Positions 51,658 to 61,123 of a stretch of 64,000 nucleotides of DNA are shown piece by piece. Location of the stretch: positions 1 through 64,000 of the forward strand of contig NZ_POVL01000004.1 in assembly GCF_002939185.1 (NCBI RefSeq), written 5' to 3'. Each line of letters opens with the position of its first letter. The first letter of the stretch is position 1. The notes below the pieces were generated by a model. It worked only from the letters and a program-made list of their open reading frames with translations, had not been told where the DNA came from and did not search any database. This DNA is from Enterobacter sichuanensis. GTDB lineage: Bacteria; Pseudomonadota; Gammaproteobacteria; Enterobacterales; Enterobacteriaceae. Position numbers and translations under genes: made by a program.

Positions 51658-52641
51658 GTGTTAAAAAAAGTTCTTCCCCTGCTGGCGCTGTTTGCGCTGC
51701 CTGCTTTAGCTAAGCCCGTTCTGACGGTCTACACCTACGACTCTTTCTCTGCCGACTGGGGCCCAGGCCCGGTCGTCAAAAAAGCCTTTGAAGCGGACTG
51801 TAACTGCGAACTGAAGTTCGTGGCGCTGGAGGACGGCGTTTCCCTGCTCAACCGTCTGCGCATGGAAGGAAAAAACAGCAAAGCGGATGTGGTGCTCGGG
51901 CTCGATAACAACCTGCTGGAGGCCGCCTCGCAAACCAAACTCTTTGCCAAAAGCGGCGTAGCGGCAGAAGCCGTTAACGTGCCTGGCGGCTGGAAAAACG
52001 ACACCTTTGTGCCGTTCGACTACGGCTACTTTGCTTTTGTCTATGACAAAAACAAGCTGAAAAACCCGCCGAAGAGCCTGAAAGAGCTGGTGGAAAGCGA
52101 CCAGAAATGGCGTGTAATTTATGAAGACCCACGCACCAGTACGCCGGGTCTGGGCCTGCTGCTGTGGATGCAAAAAGTCTACGGGGACAAAGCGCCCCAG
52201 GCGTGGCAGAAGCTGGCCGCCAAAACCGTGACGGTGACCAAAGGCTGGAGCGAAGCCTATGGCCTGTTCCTGAAAGGCGAAAGCGACCTGGTGTTGAGCT
52301 ACACCACCTCTCCGGCTTACCACATTATCGCCGAGAAGAAAGATAACTATGCCGCTGCTGATTTTGCTGAAGGGCATTATCTGCAGGTGGAAGTGGCCGC
52401 GTGTACCGCCGCCAGCAAACAGCCGGAGCTGGCAGAAAAATTCCTGAAATTTATGGTATCACCTGCCTTCCAGAACGCTATTCCTGCAGGGAACTGGATG
52501 TATCCCGTCACGAATGTTGCGCTACCAGCAGGGTTCGAGCAACTGACCAAACCAAAAAACTCGCTGGAATTTACGCCGCAGCAGGTCGCCGCGCAGCGTG
52601 CAGCATGGGTAAGTGAATGGCAACGCGCCGTCAGCCGTTAA
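51658..52641 (+). CDS. thiB: thiamine-binding periplasmic protein
   Basis: Periplasmic component of the thiamine/TPP ABC importer. The 327-residue precursor has a signal peptide (MLKKVLPLLALFALPALA, cleaved before KPVLTVYTYDSF). I use the GTG at 51658 behind GAGGTG, matching the E. coli start and length; the ATG 48 bp upstream lies just at the riboswitch edge. Its end overlaps the thiP start by 25 nt. Controlled by the TPP riboswitch. Confidence 0.95.
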   Translation: MLKKVLPLLALFALPALAKPVLTVYTYDSFSADWGPGPVVKKAFEADCNCELKFVALEDGVSLLNRLRMEGKNSKADVVLGLDNNLLEAASQTKLFAKSGVAAEAVNVPGGWKNDTFVPFDYGYFAFVYDKNKLKNPPKSLKELVESDQKWRVIYEDPRTSTPGLGLLLWMQKVYGDKAPQAWQKLAAKTVTVTKGWSEAYGLFLKGESDLVLSYTTSPAYHIIAEKKDNYAAADFAEGHYLQVEVAACTAASKQPELAEKFLKFMVSPAFQNAIPAGNWMYPVTNVALPAGFEQLTKPKNSLEFTPQQVAAQRAAWVSEWQRAVSR

Positions 52642-54227
52642 TTCCCGGCTGGTTACTGCCCGGGCTGCTCGCCGCCAGCGTGATGGTGGCGGTCAGTCTG
52701 GGTGCCTTTCTTGCGTTGTGGTTTAACGCGCCAGAGAGCGACCTGCTCGCGCTCTGGCACGACAGCTATCTCTGGCACGTCATCCGTTTTTCATTCTGGC
52801 AGGCGTTTCTGTCTGCCCTGCTGTCGGTCATTCCGGCCATTTTTCTTGCGCGCGCGCTCTATCGCAGGCGTTTCCCCGGCAGGCAGGCCCTGCTGCGCCT
52901 GTGCGCCATGACCCTGATCCTGCCCGTGCTGGTGGCCGTTTTTGGCATTCTGAGCGTTTACGGCCGTCAGGGCTGGCTGGCCTCTCTGTGCGGCCTGCTT
53001 GGTCTTGAATGGACCTTCTCGCCTTACGGGCTGAAAGGCATTTTGCTGGCGCACGTGTTTTTCAATATGCCGATGGCGACACGCCTCTTTTTGCAGGCGC
53101 TGGAGAACATTCCCGGCGAACAGCGTCAGATTGCCGCCCAGCTTGGTATGCGCGGCATCTCATTCTTCCGCTTTGTCGAATGGCCGTGGCTGCGCCGCCA
53201 GCTCCCGCCCGTAGCGGCATTGATCTTCATGCTCTGCTTTGCCAGCTTTGCAACCGTGCTTTCACTCGGCGGCGGGCCGCAGGCCACCACCATTGAGCTG
53301 GCGATTTACCAGGCGCTGAGTTACGACTACGATCCCGGACGCGCCGCGCTGCTGGCGATAGTCCAGATGACGTGCTGTCTGGCTCTGGTCATGCTCAGCC
53401 AGCGCCTGAGTAAAGCCATTCCCCCGGGCAGTAATCAGATAGCGGGCTGGCGCGATCCGCAGGACAGCCTGCACAGCCGCATCTCCGATTTTCTCCTGAT
53501 TGTGCTGGCGCTGGCGCTGCTGCTGCCGCCGCTGCTGGCCGTTATCATTGACGGTCTGAACCTCAATCTTCTGTCCGTTCTGCAACAGCCAGTCCTCTGG
53601 CAGGCCACCGGGACCTCGCTTCGCATCGCGCTGGCGGCCGGGCTGCTGTGCGTCATGCTGACCATGATGCTGCTGTGGAGCAGCCGTGAACTCTATGCCC
53701 GGCACGCCCGAAAGGCCGGACACGCGCTGGAGCTGACAGGCATGCTGATTCTGGCCATGCCAGGCATCGTGCTGGCGACGGGCTTCTTCCTGCTGTTCAA
53801 CAGCACCCTCGGCCTGCCGGACAGCGCTGACGGCATTGTGATATTTACCAATGCGTTAATGGCCATCCCTTACGCGCTCAAGGTACTGGAAAACCCGATG
53901 CGCGATGTCAACAGCCGCTACAGTTTGCTCTGTCAGTCGCTGGGGATGCAGGGCTGGCAACGGCTGAAGGTGGTGGAATTACGCGCGCTAAAACGCCCGC
54001 TGGCGCAGGCGCTGGCGTTTGCCTGCGTGCTCTCCATTGGTGACTTTGGGGTCGTGGCGCTGTTTGGCAATGACAATTTCCGTACGCTGCCCTACTGGCT
54101 GTATCAGCAAATCGGCTCTTACCGCAGCCAGGACGGCGCGGTTACCGCGCTGTTACTGCTGCTGCTGTGCTTTGCTTTATTTACCGTAATCGAAAAACTT
54201 CCGGGGCGTAATGTTAAAACTGACTGA
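52617..54227 (+). CDS. thiP: thiamine ABC transporter permease
   Basis: Inner-membrane permease of the thiamine importer. The 536-residue protein is a duplicated permease: two sets of about six helices each with an EAA-type loop ([15 protein letters not shown] and [19 protein letters not shown]) that contacts ThiQ. Same length as E. coli. It overlaps thiB by 25 nt and thiQ by 17 nt, indicating coupled translation. Confidence 0.96.
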   Translation: MATRRQPLIPGWLLPGLLAASVMVAVSLGAFLALWFNAPESDLLALWHDSYLWHVIRFSFWQAFLSALLSVIPAIFLARALYRRRFPGRQALLRLCAMTLILPVLVAVFGILSVYGRQGWLASLCGLLGLEWTFSPYGLKGILLAHVFFNMPMATRLFLQALENIPGEQRQIAAQLGMRGISFFRFVEWPWLRRQLPPVAALIFMLCFASFATVLSLGGGPQATTIELAIYQALSYDYDPGRAALLAIVQMTCCLALVMLSQRLSKAIPPGSNQIAGWRDPQDSLHSRISDFLLIVLALALLLPPLLAVIIDGLNLNLLSVLQQPVLWQATGTSLRIALAAGLLCVMLTMMLLWSSRELYARHARKAGHALELTGMLILAMPGIVLATGFFLLFNSTLGLPDSADGIVIFTNALMAIPYALKVLENPMRDVNSRYSLLCQSLGMQGWQRLKVVELRALKRPLAQALAFACVLSIGDFGVVALFGNDNFRTLPYWLYQQIGSYRSQDGAVTALLLLLLCFALFTVIEKLPGRNVKTD

Positions 54228-54912
54228 TGTAACCTGGCTCTATCAGCATCTGCCGATGCGCTTCACGCTCTCCGTGCGCCAGGGAGAGATGATTGCCGTG
54301 CTCGGACCAAGCGGAGCGGGCAAAAGCACGCTGCTTAATTTGATTGCGGGTTTTCTGCAGCCGGCGAGCGGATCGATAGTCATTGAAAACCGGGACCATA
54401 CCCACACGCCCCCCGCAAAACGTCCTGTCTCCATGCTGTTTCAGGAAAATAACCTGTTTACCCATCTGACAGTGCGGCAGAACATTGCTCTCGGGATGGA
54501 TCCGGGACTCAAGCTGAACGCAGCCCAACGTCAAAAGCTGGAGAATATTGCCACACAGATGGGGATCATCGGGTTTATCGACAGACTGCCGGGCGAGCTC
54601 TCTGGCGGCCAGCGTCAGCGCGTGGCGCTGGCGCGGTGTCTGGTGCGCGAACAGCCGGTACTGCTGCTGGATGAGCCGTTCTCTGCGCTCGATCCCGCCC
54701 TGCGCCAGGAGATGCTGGCGCTGGTGCAGGACGTCTGTCAGCGCCAGCAGCTGACGATGCTTATGGTGTCGCACAGCATCGAGGATGCCGCACGGATTGC
54801 GCCGCGATCGGTAGTGATCGCGGAGGGACGCATTTTGTGGGATGGAGCAACAGAAGCGCTGCTGAGTGGTAAAGCGGGGGCGTCTTCATTGTTGGGCATT
54901 CCTGCGGCCTGA
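54211..54912 (+). CDS. thiQ: thiamine ABC transporter ATPase
   Basis: Cytoplasmic ATPase energising ThiP. The 233-residue protein has Walker [10 protein letters not shown], signature [14 protein letters not shown], Walker [12 protein letters not shown] and the switch histidine in MVSHS. One residue longer than E. coli. Last gene of the riboswitch-controlled operon, convergent with yabI. Confidence 0.96.
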   Translation: MLKLTDVTWLYQHLPMRFTLSVRQGEMIAVLGPSGAGKSTLLNLIAGFLQPASGSIVIENRDHTHTPPAKRPVSMLFQENNLFTHLTVRQNIALGMDPGLKLNAAQRQKLENIATQMGIIGFIDRLPGELSGGQRQRVALARCLVREQPVLLLDEPFSALDPALRQEMLALVQDVCQRQQLTMLMVSHSIEDAARIAPRSVVIAEGRILWDGATEALLSGKAGASSLLGIPAA

Positions 54913-54926
54913 TACCCTCACCCTGC

Positions 54927-54956
54927 CCCTCTCCCATGTACAGTCCGGGGAGAGGG
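54927..54956. terminator. GGGAGAGGG-type hairpin between thiQ and yabI
   Basis: CCCTCTCCC (54927-54935) pairs with GGGAGAGGG (54948-54956), preceded by CCCTCACCCTG. This resembles a dispersed intergenic hairpin common in Enterobacter and Klebsiella genomes and probably ends both convergent transcripts. Confidence 0.6.
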
Positions 54957-54965
54957 AAAACAACA

Positions 54966-55733
54966 TCAACGGCTCACAACCTTCAACAGGATCTCACCGT
55001 ACACCGGCATCAGCGGGTGACGAATCAACGCCACCAGCGCCACCACCGCCACGCCCAGCGTCAGCGGCGCCAGCCACAACAGGCGAGCGCGGGGAAGATA
55101 GCGCGTCAGGCGATCGATATTCGCTTTCGCGCTGCGCCACAGACGCCAGCACAGCCATGCCGCCAGCCACAGCAGCAGCGCGGTACCCAGCAGCAGCCAC
55201 TTAAACTCGCCGCTTTGCATACCGTCAGGAATATCGATGGCCGCACCCGCGAGGATCCCCGGCAGGAAGTAGAACGGAGGCCAGAAGACGCAGCCGATGA
55301 TATTCGGCACTACGAATTTTGCGACCGGCAGATCCAGCATCCCGGCGACCATGGGAACCAGCGGACGCGTGGGGCCGACAAAGCGGCCGACGAGAATGGT
55401 AAACATGCTGTGCTGGTGCAGCGCTTGCTCGGTTTTATCCAGCAAGGCTTTGTTCTTTTTCATGAACGACCAGCGGTGCAGCGGCTTCTTAAAGCGCCAG
55501 CCCAGCCAGAAGGAGATCCAGTCGCCCAGCAGACAGCCGACGATCCCGGCCAGCCACGCCTGCCAGAAATTGACCTCACCGCTGCCAATCAGCGCGCCAA
55601 GCCCTGCCATCATCACGGTGCCGGGCAGGATTAACCCCACGAGCGCCAGCGATTCCAGAAAGGCCACCAGCGCCACGGCGATGAGCGAATACATAACGGA
55701 CTGGGTGATAAAGTGTTCCAGCAATGCCTGCAT
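54966..55733 (-). CDS. yabI: DedA-family inner-membrane protein YabI
   Basis: Member of the DedA/VTT family of polytopic membrane proteins; relatives are implicated in lipid carrier recycling and proton-motive-force maintenance. The 255-residue protein has about five to six hydrophobic segments, the ESLALVGLILPG motif and the family-typical GRFVGPTRPLVPMVAG with its conserved Arg and Pro residues. Close to E. coli length (254). The exact role of YabI itself is not established. Confidence 0.93.
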   Translation of the reverse strand: MQALLEHFITQSVMYSLIAVALVAFLESLALVGLILPGTVMMAGLGALIGSGEVNFWQAWLAGIVGCLLGDWISFWLGWRFKKPLHRWSFMKKNKALLDKTEQALHQHSMFTILVGRFVGPTRPLVPMVAGMLDLPVAKFVVPNIIGCVFWPPFYFLPGILAGAAIDIPDGMQSGEFKWLLLGTALLLWLAAWLCWRLWRSAKANIDRLTRYLPRARLLWLAPLTLGVAVVALVALIRHPLMPVYGEILLKVVSR

Positions 55734-55861
55734 AACTATTCCGGTCAGAAAACGAATCAGCGATTCTGCTTAGCGCCCCGCACCGCGTCAAGGCAACAAT
55801 TGTCTGAATAGTTTACAGGTTGCTTTGAGCATTCACCTGTTTGTTTATCTTTTTTTACCGT

Positions 55862-56707
55862 TCATTCACAACCCGCACGGAATTCGCTCGGGCTGGCGCC
55901 GGTACACTTTTTAAACACGCGAGAAAAATAGAGCTGATCTTCAAAGCCTACGTTGCGCCCCACGGTGGCGATCGGCATCCGGGTGGTGCTGAGCAGAAGC
56001 TTCGCCTGGCTTATCCGCTGATCCTCACGCCAGCTCAGCACGCTGACGCCAAGCTGCTGACGAAACAGATGCGACAGCCGCGACGGTGAGAGACAAACAT
56101 GCTGGGCAACGCTGGCGATATCAAACTGGCTATCGGCCAGATGGTCACTGATGTACTGGCAGGCATCGCGCACGCGGTTATCCAGCGGCGGATTCAGCGA
56201 CGCGTTAATCGCCTCCATTCGTCGCAGCAGCAGTTGTTCAAGCAGGTTAATCGCCAGCAGTTCGGCATAACGGCCTCCCGCCTGCCCCGCCTCAATAATC
56301 TGCGCAAAAAGCTCGCGAAACTGCGCCAGATGCGCCTCATCCGGGCGGTAATAACCGGTGTGCGCAAAAATGGCTGGCCATGAAAGCCACTCCTGCCAGT
56401 AGGCGCGCGGACGGAAGTAGACCCACTGGTGATACCACTCCTTGGCATCCGGGTGACGGCCGTAATGGTGGATCTCTCCCGGAGGGAACAGCAGGATGTC
56501 ACCGGGGCGGCAGATGAACTGCTGGTCGCCATTCTTGATAACTCCCTCCCCTCGCACGGTCAGGTTGAGAATATAACCTTTCATCCCGAGCGGTCGGTCA
56601 ATGTAAAAATCGAGATATCCCTCAGCCTCGATAGGGGTCAGCCCCGCCACAAGGTGCGCGTTAAACGAGTATCCCGGCAGCAGGGGATCGTTTTGCGTTT
56701 CGGCCAT
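55862..56707 (-). CDS. araC: arabinose regulator AraC
   Basis: Regulator that loops DNA and represses araBAD without arabinose, and activates it with arabinose. The protein has an N-terminal cupin ([26 protein letters not shown]) and two C-terminal helix-turn-helices ([22 protein letters not shown] and [20 protein letters not shown]). I start at the ATG at 56707 ([10 protein letters not shown]), giving 281 residues. It lacks the eleven-residue C-terminal tail of the E. coli protein, as in Salmonella, which is normal variation. Divergent from araBAD. Confidence 0.95.
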   Translation of the reverse strand: MAETQNDPLLPGYSFNAHLVAGLTPIEAEGYLDFYIDRPLGMKGYILNLTVRGEGVIKNGDQQFICRPGDILLFPPGEIHHYGRHPDAKEWYHQWVYFRPRAYWQEWLSWPAIFAHTGYYRPDEAHLAQFRELFAQIIEAGQAGGRYAELLAINLLEQLLLRRMEAINASLNPPLDNRVRDACQYISDHLADSQFDIASVAQHVCLSPSRLSHLFRQQLGVSVLSWREDQRISQAKLLLSTTRMPIATVGRNVGFEDQLYFSRVFKKCTGASPSEFRAGCE

Positions 56708-56877
56708 AGATTCAGTTCTCCCAAGGGTCCTGAAGGAAACCAATTGTCCATATCATTAAAAGCAGGTCAAAAATGGTCTGCGAAAAGATCTCAAAAGCGT
56801 TATGCCTCTTTTACGTCCGCCATGTTTCAGCCTTTCCCCCTGATTTCTCCGCCAGAGCAGGCAGATCAGCAGTAACA

Positions 56878-56984
56878 AAAGTGTCTATAAGTGCGGCAGA
56901 AATGTCCACATTGAATATTTGCACGGCGTCACACTTTCCGTTGTAACAGCAATTTAGTCCATAAGATTAGCGGATCCTGCCTGA
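56878..56984 (+). promoter_or_regulatory. araC-araBAD control region: araO1-like block, CRP site, araI1 and araI2
   Basis: From left to right: a block AAGTGTCTATAAGTGCGGC (from about 56879) matching the E. coli araO1/Pc area; a CRP site TTTGCACGGCGTCACACTTT (about 56918-56937); araI1 (56947-56963, ending TTTAGTCCATA); four bases; and araI2 TAGCGGATCCTGCCTGA (56968-56984). Order and spacing match E. coli. The araBAD -10 region and leader follow to 57044. araO2 was not located. Confidence 0.8.
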
Positions 56985-57044
56985 CGATTTTTGCCCCCAG
57001 TCTCTAATGTTCTTCCATACCTGTTTTTTCGATGGAGCAACACC

Positions 57045-58754
57045 ATGGCAATTGCGATTGGCCTCGATTTTGGCAGCGATTCGGTTCGCGCACTGGCAGT
57101 GGACTGTATGTCCGGCCAGGAGATAGCAACCAGCGTTGAGTGGTACCCGCGCTGGCAAGAGGGGCGCTACTGCGATGCGCCAAACAACCAGTTCCGTCAC
57201 CACCCGCGTGACTACATTGAGTCGATGGAAGCGGCAATCAAAACCGTCCTTGCTGACCTGACTGAGGCCCAGCGGGCAGAGATTGTCGGGATTGGCGTCG
57301 ACAGCACTGGCTCCACGCCCGCCCCTGTGGATGCCGAAGGGCGCGTACTCGCGCTGCGCCCGGAGTTTGCCGACAACCCGAACGCCATGTTCGTGTTGTG
57401 GAAAGACCATACCGCCGTGGAAGAGGCCGAAGCTATCACCCGCCTGTGCCATCAGCCAGGTAAAACAGACTACTCGCGCTACATTGGCGGGATTTACTCC
57501 AGCGAATGGTTCTGGGCCAAGATCCTGCACGTAACCCGCGCGGACGCATCGGTTGCCCAGGCAGCCGTCTCCTGGATTGAACTGTGCGACTGGGTTCCCG
57601 CCCTGCTCTCTGGCACCACGCGGCCACAGGATATCCGCCGCGGCCGCTGCAGCGCCGGACATAAATCCCTCTGGCACGAAAGCTGGGGCGGCCTGCCTCC
57701 GGCGGCGTTCTTCGACGAACTCGACCCGATCATCAACAAAAACCTGAAATACCCGCTGTTTACCGACACCTTCACCGCCGATATTCCCGTCGGCACGCTT
57801 TGCGAAGAGTGGGCGACGCGTCTCGGCCTGCCGCAGAACGTGGCGATCTCCGGCGGCGCATTTGACTGCCATATGGGCGCCGTCGGTGCCGGCGCGCAGC
57901 CTAATACGCTGGTGAAAGTGATTGGCACCTCCACCTGCGACATCCTGACGGCGGATAAAGCCACCGTCGGCGAGCGTGCGGTGAAAGGTATTTGCGGCCA
58001 GGTTGACGGCAGCGTGGTGCCGGACTTCATCGGCCTCGAAGCCGGTCAGTCCGCGTTTGGCGATATCTACGCCTGGTTTGGTCGCGTGCTGGGCTGGCCG
58101 CTGGATCAGCTGGCGGCCGCGCATCCGGAACTGAAAGCGCACATTGCCGAGAGTAAAAAACAGCTTCTGCCGCAGCTCACGGACGCCTGGGCAAAAAATC
58201 CGTCTCTCGATCACCTGCCGGTAGTGCTGGACTGGTTTAACGGTCGCCGCACGCCGTTTGCCAACCAGCGCCTGAAAGGGGTCATTACCGATCTCAACCT
58301 CGCGACCGACGCACCAGCGCTGTTCGGTGGCCTGATTGCCGCCACCGCCTTCGGTGCCCGCGCGATTATGGAGTGCTTCACCGAGCAGGGCATCGACGTG
58401 AATAACGTGATGGCGCTGGGGGGCATTGCCCGTAAAAACCCGGTAATCATGCAGGCCTGCTGCGACGTGCTGAACCGTCCGCTGCAGATTGTCGCGTCCG
58501 ATCAATGCTGCGCGCTGGGCGCGGCAATTTTTGCCGCCGTGGCCGCCGGTGTTCATGCCGATATCCCGACTGCGCAGCGGCACATGGCAAGCGCCGTTGA
58601 AAATACGCTCCAGCCGCGTACCCAGCAGGCACAACGCTTCGAACAGCTTTATCAGCGCTACCAGCAATGGGCAAAAAGCGCCGAACTTCACTATCTCCCT
58701 GTCGCCGCCCCGGCCAAAAGCACCGCGGACACTACGGCAACCCTGACCCATTAA
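57045..58754 (+). CDS. araB: ribulokinase
   Basis: Phosphorylates L-ribulose to L-ribulose 5-phosphate with ATP. The 569-residue FGGY-type kinase starts [20 protein letters not shown] (phosphate-binding loop), with the [14 protein letters not shown] motif and [12 protein letters not shown] in the C-terminal domain. The ATG at 57045 follows GGAG (57034-57037); upstream in-frame ATG/TTG codons lie in the promoter. Three residues longer than E. coli. First gene of araBAD. Confidence 0.96.
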   Translation: MAIAIGLDFGSDSVRALAVDCMSGQEIATSVEWYPRWQEGRYCDAPNNQFRHHPRDYIESMEAAIKTVLADLTEAQRAEIVGIGVDSTGSTPAPVDAEGRVLALRPEFADNPNAMFVLWKDHTAVEEAEAITRLCHQPGKTDYSRYIGGIYSSEWFWAKILHVTRADASVAQAAVSWIELCDWVPALLSGTTRPQDIRRGRCSAGHKSLWHESWGGLPPAAFFDELDPIINKNLKYPLFTDTFTADIPVGTLCEEWATRLGLPQNVAISGGAFDCHMGAVGAGAQPNTLVKVIGTSTCDILTADKATVGERAVKGICGQVDGSVVPDFIGLEAGQSAFGDIYAWFGRVLGWPLDQLAAAHPELKAHIAESKKQLLPQLTDAWAKNPSLDHLPVVLDWFNGRRTPFANQRLKGVITDLNLATDAPALFGGLIAATAFGARAIMECFTEQGIDVNNVMALGGIARKNPVIMQACCDVLNRPLQIVASDQCCALGAAIFAAVAAGVHADIPTAQRHMASAVENTLQPRTQQAQRFEQLYQRYQQWAKSAELHYLPVAAPAKSTADTTATLTH

Positions 58755-58764
58755 GGACACGATG

Positions 58765-60267
58765 ATGACCATTTTTAATAACTATGAAGTGTGGTTTGTG
58801 ATTGGCAGCCAGCATCTGTACGGACCACAGGCGCTGCAGCAGGTAACGAAACACGCGGAGCACGTTGTTAACGCGCTGAATGCGGAAGCCAAACTGCCAT
58901 GCAAACTGGTGCTGAAACCGTTGGGCACGACGCCGGATGAGATCACCCATATCTGCCGCGACGCGAACTACGACGATAAATGCGCCGGTCTGGTGGTGTG
59001 GCTGCACACCTTCTCACCGGCCAAAATGTGGATCAACGGTCTCTCCATTCTTAACAAACCGCTGCTGCAGTTCCATACCCAGTTCAACGCCTCCCTGCCG
59101 TGGGACAGCATCGACATGGACTTCATGAACCTGAACCAGACCGCGCACGGCGGCCGTGAGTTCGGCTTCATCGGCGCGCGTATGCGTCAGCAGCACGCGG
59201 TGGTGACCGGCCACTGGCAGGACAGCCATGCGCAACAGCGTATCGGATCCTGGATGCGCCAGGCGGTCTCTAAACAGGATACCCGCCACCTGAAAGTGGT
59301 GCGTTTTGGCGACAACATGCGTGAAGTGGCGGTGACCGACGGCGACAAAGTGGCCGCGCAGATCAAGTTTGGCTTCTCCGTCAACACCTGGGCCGTGGGC
59401 GACCTTGTACAGGTAGTCAATGAAATCAGCGACGGCGACGTCAGCGCGCTGGTGGATGAGTACGAAAGCAGCTACCGCCTGACGCCTGCGGCACAAATCA
59501 ACGGCGACAAGCGCCAGAACGTGCTGGATGCGGCGCGCATTGAGCTGGGCATGAAGCGCTTCCTGGAACAGGGCGGTTTCCACGCCTTTACCACGACGTT
59601 TGAAGATCTACATGGCCTGAAACAGCTGCCCGGCCTGGCAGTACAACGTCTGATGCAGCAGGGCTACGGCTTTGCCGGGGAAGGCGACTGGAAAACTGCC
59701 GCTCTGCTTCGCATCATGAAGGTGATGTCAACCGGTCTGCAGGGCGGCACCTCCTTCATGGAGGACTACACCTACCACTTCGAGAACGGCAACGATCTGG
59801 TGCTCGGCTCGCACATGCTTGAAGTGTGCCCTTCTATCGCGGTGGAAGAGAAGCCGATCCTCGACGTGCAGTACCTCGGCATTGGCGGTAAAGCCGATCC
59901 GGCACGTCTGATCTTCAACACCCGTACCGGCCCGGCCATCAACGCCAGCCTGATCGATCTGGGGGATCGTTTCCGCCTGCTGGTGAACTGCGTTGATGCC
60001 GTTGAAACGCCCCATTCTCTGCCAAAACTGCCGGTCGCTAACGCCCTGTGGAAAGCACAGCCGGATCTGCCAACCGCGTCAGAAGCGTGGATCTTGGCCG
60101 GCGGCGCGCACCATACCGTCTTCAGCCACGCGCTGGATCTGAACGACATGCGTCAGTTCGCCGAGCTGCACGATATCGAGCTGACTGTGATTGATAACGA
60201 TACCCGCCTGCCGGCTTTCAAAGACGCGCTGCGCTGGAACGAAGTTTATTACGGTTCAAAACGCTAA
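58765..60267 (+). CDS. araA: L-arabinose isomerase
   Basis: Converts L-arabinose to L-ribulose, Mn-dependent. The 500-residue protein starts [20 protein letters not shown] and has the metal/catalytic residues in GEGDWKTA (Glu) and [16 protein letters not shown] (Glu), and His in [10 protein letters not shown]. Two ATGs abut; I prefer the second (58765), which is 7 nt from AAGGA and gives the E. coli length. Followed by a REP-type element before araD. Confidence 0.96.
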   Translation: MTIFNNYEVWFVIGSQHLYGPQALQQVTKHAEHVVNALNAEAKLPCKLVLKPLGTTPDEITHICRDANYDDKCAGLVVWLHTFSPAKMWINGLSILNKPLLQFHTQFNASLPWDSIDMDFMNLNQTAHGGREFGFIGARMRQQHAVVTGHWQDSHAQQRIGSWMRQAVSKQDTRHLKVVRFGDNMREVAVTDGDKVAAQIKFGFSVNTWAVGDLVQVVNEISDGDVSALVDEYESSYRLTPAAQINGDKRQNVLDAARIELGMKRFLEQGGFHAFTTTFEDLHGLKQLPGLAVQRLMQQGYGFAGEGDWKTAALLRIMKVMSTGLQGGTSFMEDYTYHFENGNDLVLGSHMLEVCPSIAVEEKPILDVQYLGIGGKADPARLIFNTRTGPAINASLIDLGDRFRLLVNCVDAVETPHSLPKLPVANALWKAQPDLPTASEAWILAGGAHHTVFSHALDLNDMRQFAELHDIELTVIDNDTRLPAFKDALRWNEVYYGSKR

Positions 60268-60275
60268 GCCCTGAA

Positions 60276-60343
60276 TGCCCGGTGGCGCTGCGTTGAACGG
60301 GTCTACGGTTCTGTAGGCCGGATAAGCGAAGCGCCATCCGGCA
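60276..60343. repeat. REP/BIME-type element between araA and araD
   Basis: TGCCCGGTGGCGCTGCG (60276-60292) and TGTAGGCCGGATAAGCG followed by AAGCGCCATCCGGCAG (60312-60343) are the two halves of a typical enterobacterial repetitive extragenic palindrome, as in the same intergenic position in E. coli. It may stabilise araBA mRNA and lower araD expression. Confidence 0.8.
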
Positions 60344-60353
60344 GGAGACAACA

Positions 60354-61049
60354 ATGTTAGACGATCTCAAACGTCAGGTTCTCGAAGCTAACCTGGCGCT
60401 GCCGAAACACAATCTCGTCACCCTCACCTGGGGCAACGTGAGCGCCGTTGACCGTGAAAAAGGCGTCTTCGTGATCAAGCCTTCCGGCGTGGATTACACA
60501 GTGATGACCGCAAACGATATGGTCGTTGTCAGCATCGAAACGGGTGAAGTGGTGGAAGGGAACAAAAAGCCCTCCTCCGATACGCCAACCCACCGGTTGC
60601 TGTATCGTTCATTTCCGACCATCGGCGGTATTGTGCATACCCATTCGCGCCATGCCACCATCTGGGCGCAGGCGGGCCAGTCTATCCCGGCGACCGGCAC
60701 CACCCACGCAGACTACTTTTACGGCACCATCCCCTGCACGCGCCTGATGACCGACGCTGAAATTAACGGCGAGTACGAGTGGGAAACCGGCAACGTGATT
60801 GTTGAAACCTTCGAGAAACAGGGAATCGACGCGGCGCAAATGCCCGGCGTGCTGGTACACTCCCATGGCCCCTTTGCCTGGGGTAAAAACGCGGAAGATG
60901 CGGTGCATAACGCGATTGTGCTTGAAGAAGTTGCCTATATGGGGATCTTCTGTCGCCAGCTGGCGCCACAGCTGCCGGACATGCAGCAAACCCTGCTGGA
61001 TAAACATTATCTGCGCAAGCACGGTGCAAAGGCCTACTACGGCCAGTAA
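60354..61049 (+). CDS. araD: L-ribulose-5-phosphate 4-epimerase
   Basis: Epimerises L-ribulose 5-phosphate to D-xylulose 5-phosphate, feeding the pentose phosphate pathway. The 231-residue class II aldolase-like enzyme has zinc-binding histidines in HTHSRHAT and HSHGPFAWG and the [13 protein letters not shown]-terminal motif. Same length as E. coli. Last gene of araBAD; the polB LexA box begins 2 bp after its stop. Confidence 0.97.
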   Translation: MLDDLKRQVLEANLALPKHNLVTLTWGNVSAVDREKGVFVIKPSGVDYTVMTANDMVVVSIETGEVVEGNKKPSSDTPTHRLLYRSFPTIGGIVHTHSRHATIWAQAGQSIPATGTTHADYFYGTIPCTRLMTDAEINGEYEWETGNVIVETFEKQGIDAAQMPGVLVHSHGPFAWGKNAEDAVHNAIVLEEVAYMGIFCRQLAPQLPDMQQTLLDKHYLRKHGAKAYYGQ

Positions 61050-61050
61050 G

Positions 61051-61066
61051 CTGTATATATCCCCAG
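61051..61066 (+). promoter_or_regulatory. LexA (SOS) box of polB
   Basis: CTGTATATATCCCCAG is a CTG-N10-CAG match with a TATATAT left half typical of strong LexA sites. It lies 58 bp upstream of polB, an SOS gene (dinA) in E. coli, so LexA control is very likely kept. Confidence 0.88.
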
Positions 61067-61080
61067 CATAAAACATTCAA

Positions 61081-61107
61081 CCAGGCTATAATCAGGCCTG
61101 GTTTTGT
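61081..61107 (+). terminator. araBAD terminator overlapping the polB -10 region
   Basis: CCAGGC (61081-61086) pairs with GCCTGG (61096-61101), followed by TTTTGTTTT. The loop holds TATAAT (61087-61092), which could serve as the -10 of the polB promoter. The polB GTG start lies 17 bp beyond the T tract. Confidence 0.6.
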
Positions 61108-61123
61108 TTTATGGGATAACGGC

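Noticed and set aside
56967-58772. 601-codon open frame antisense to araB
   Set aside because: Shadow of araB codon bias; Gly/Arg/His-rich sequence without recognisable domains, and it would run through the ara promoter.
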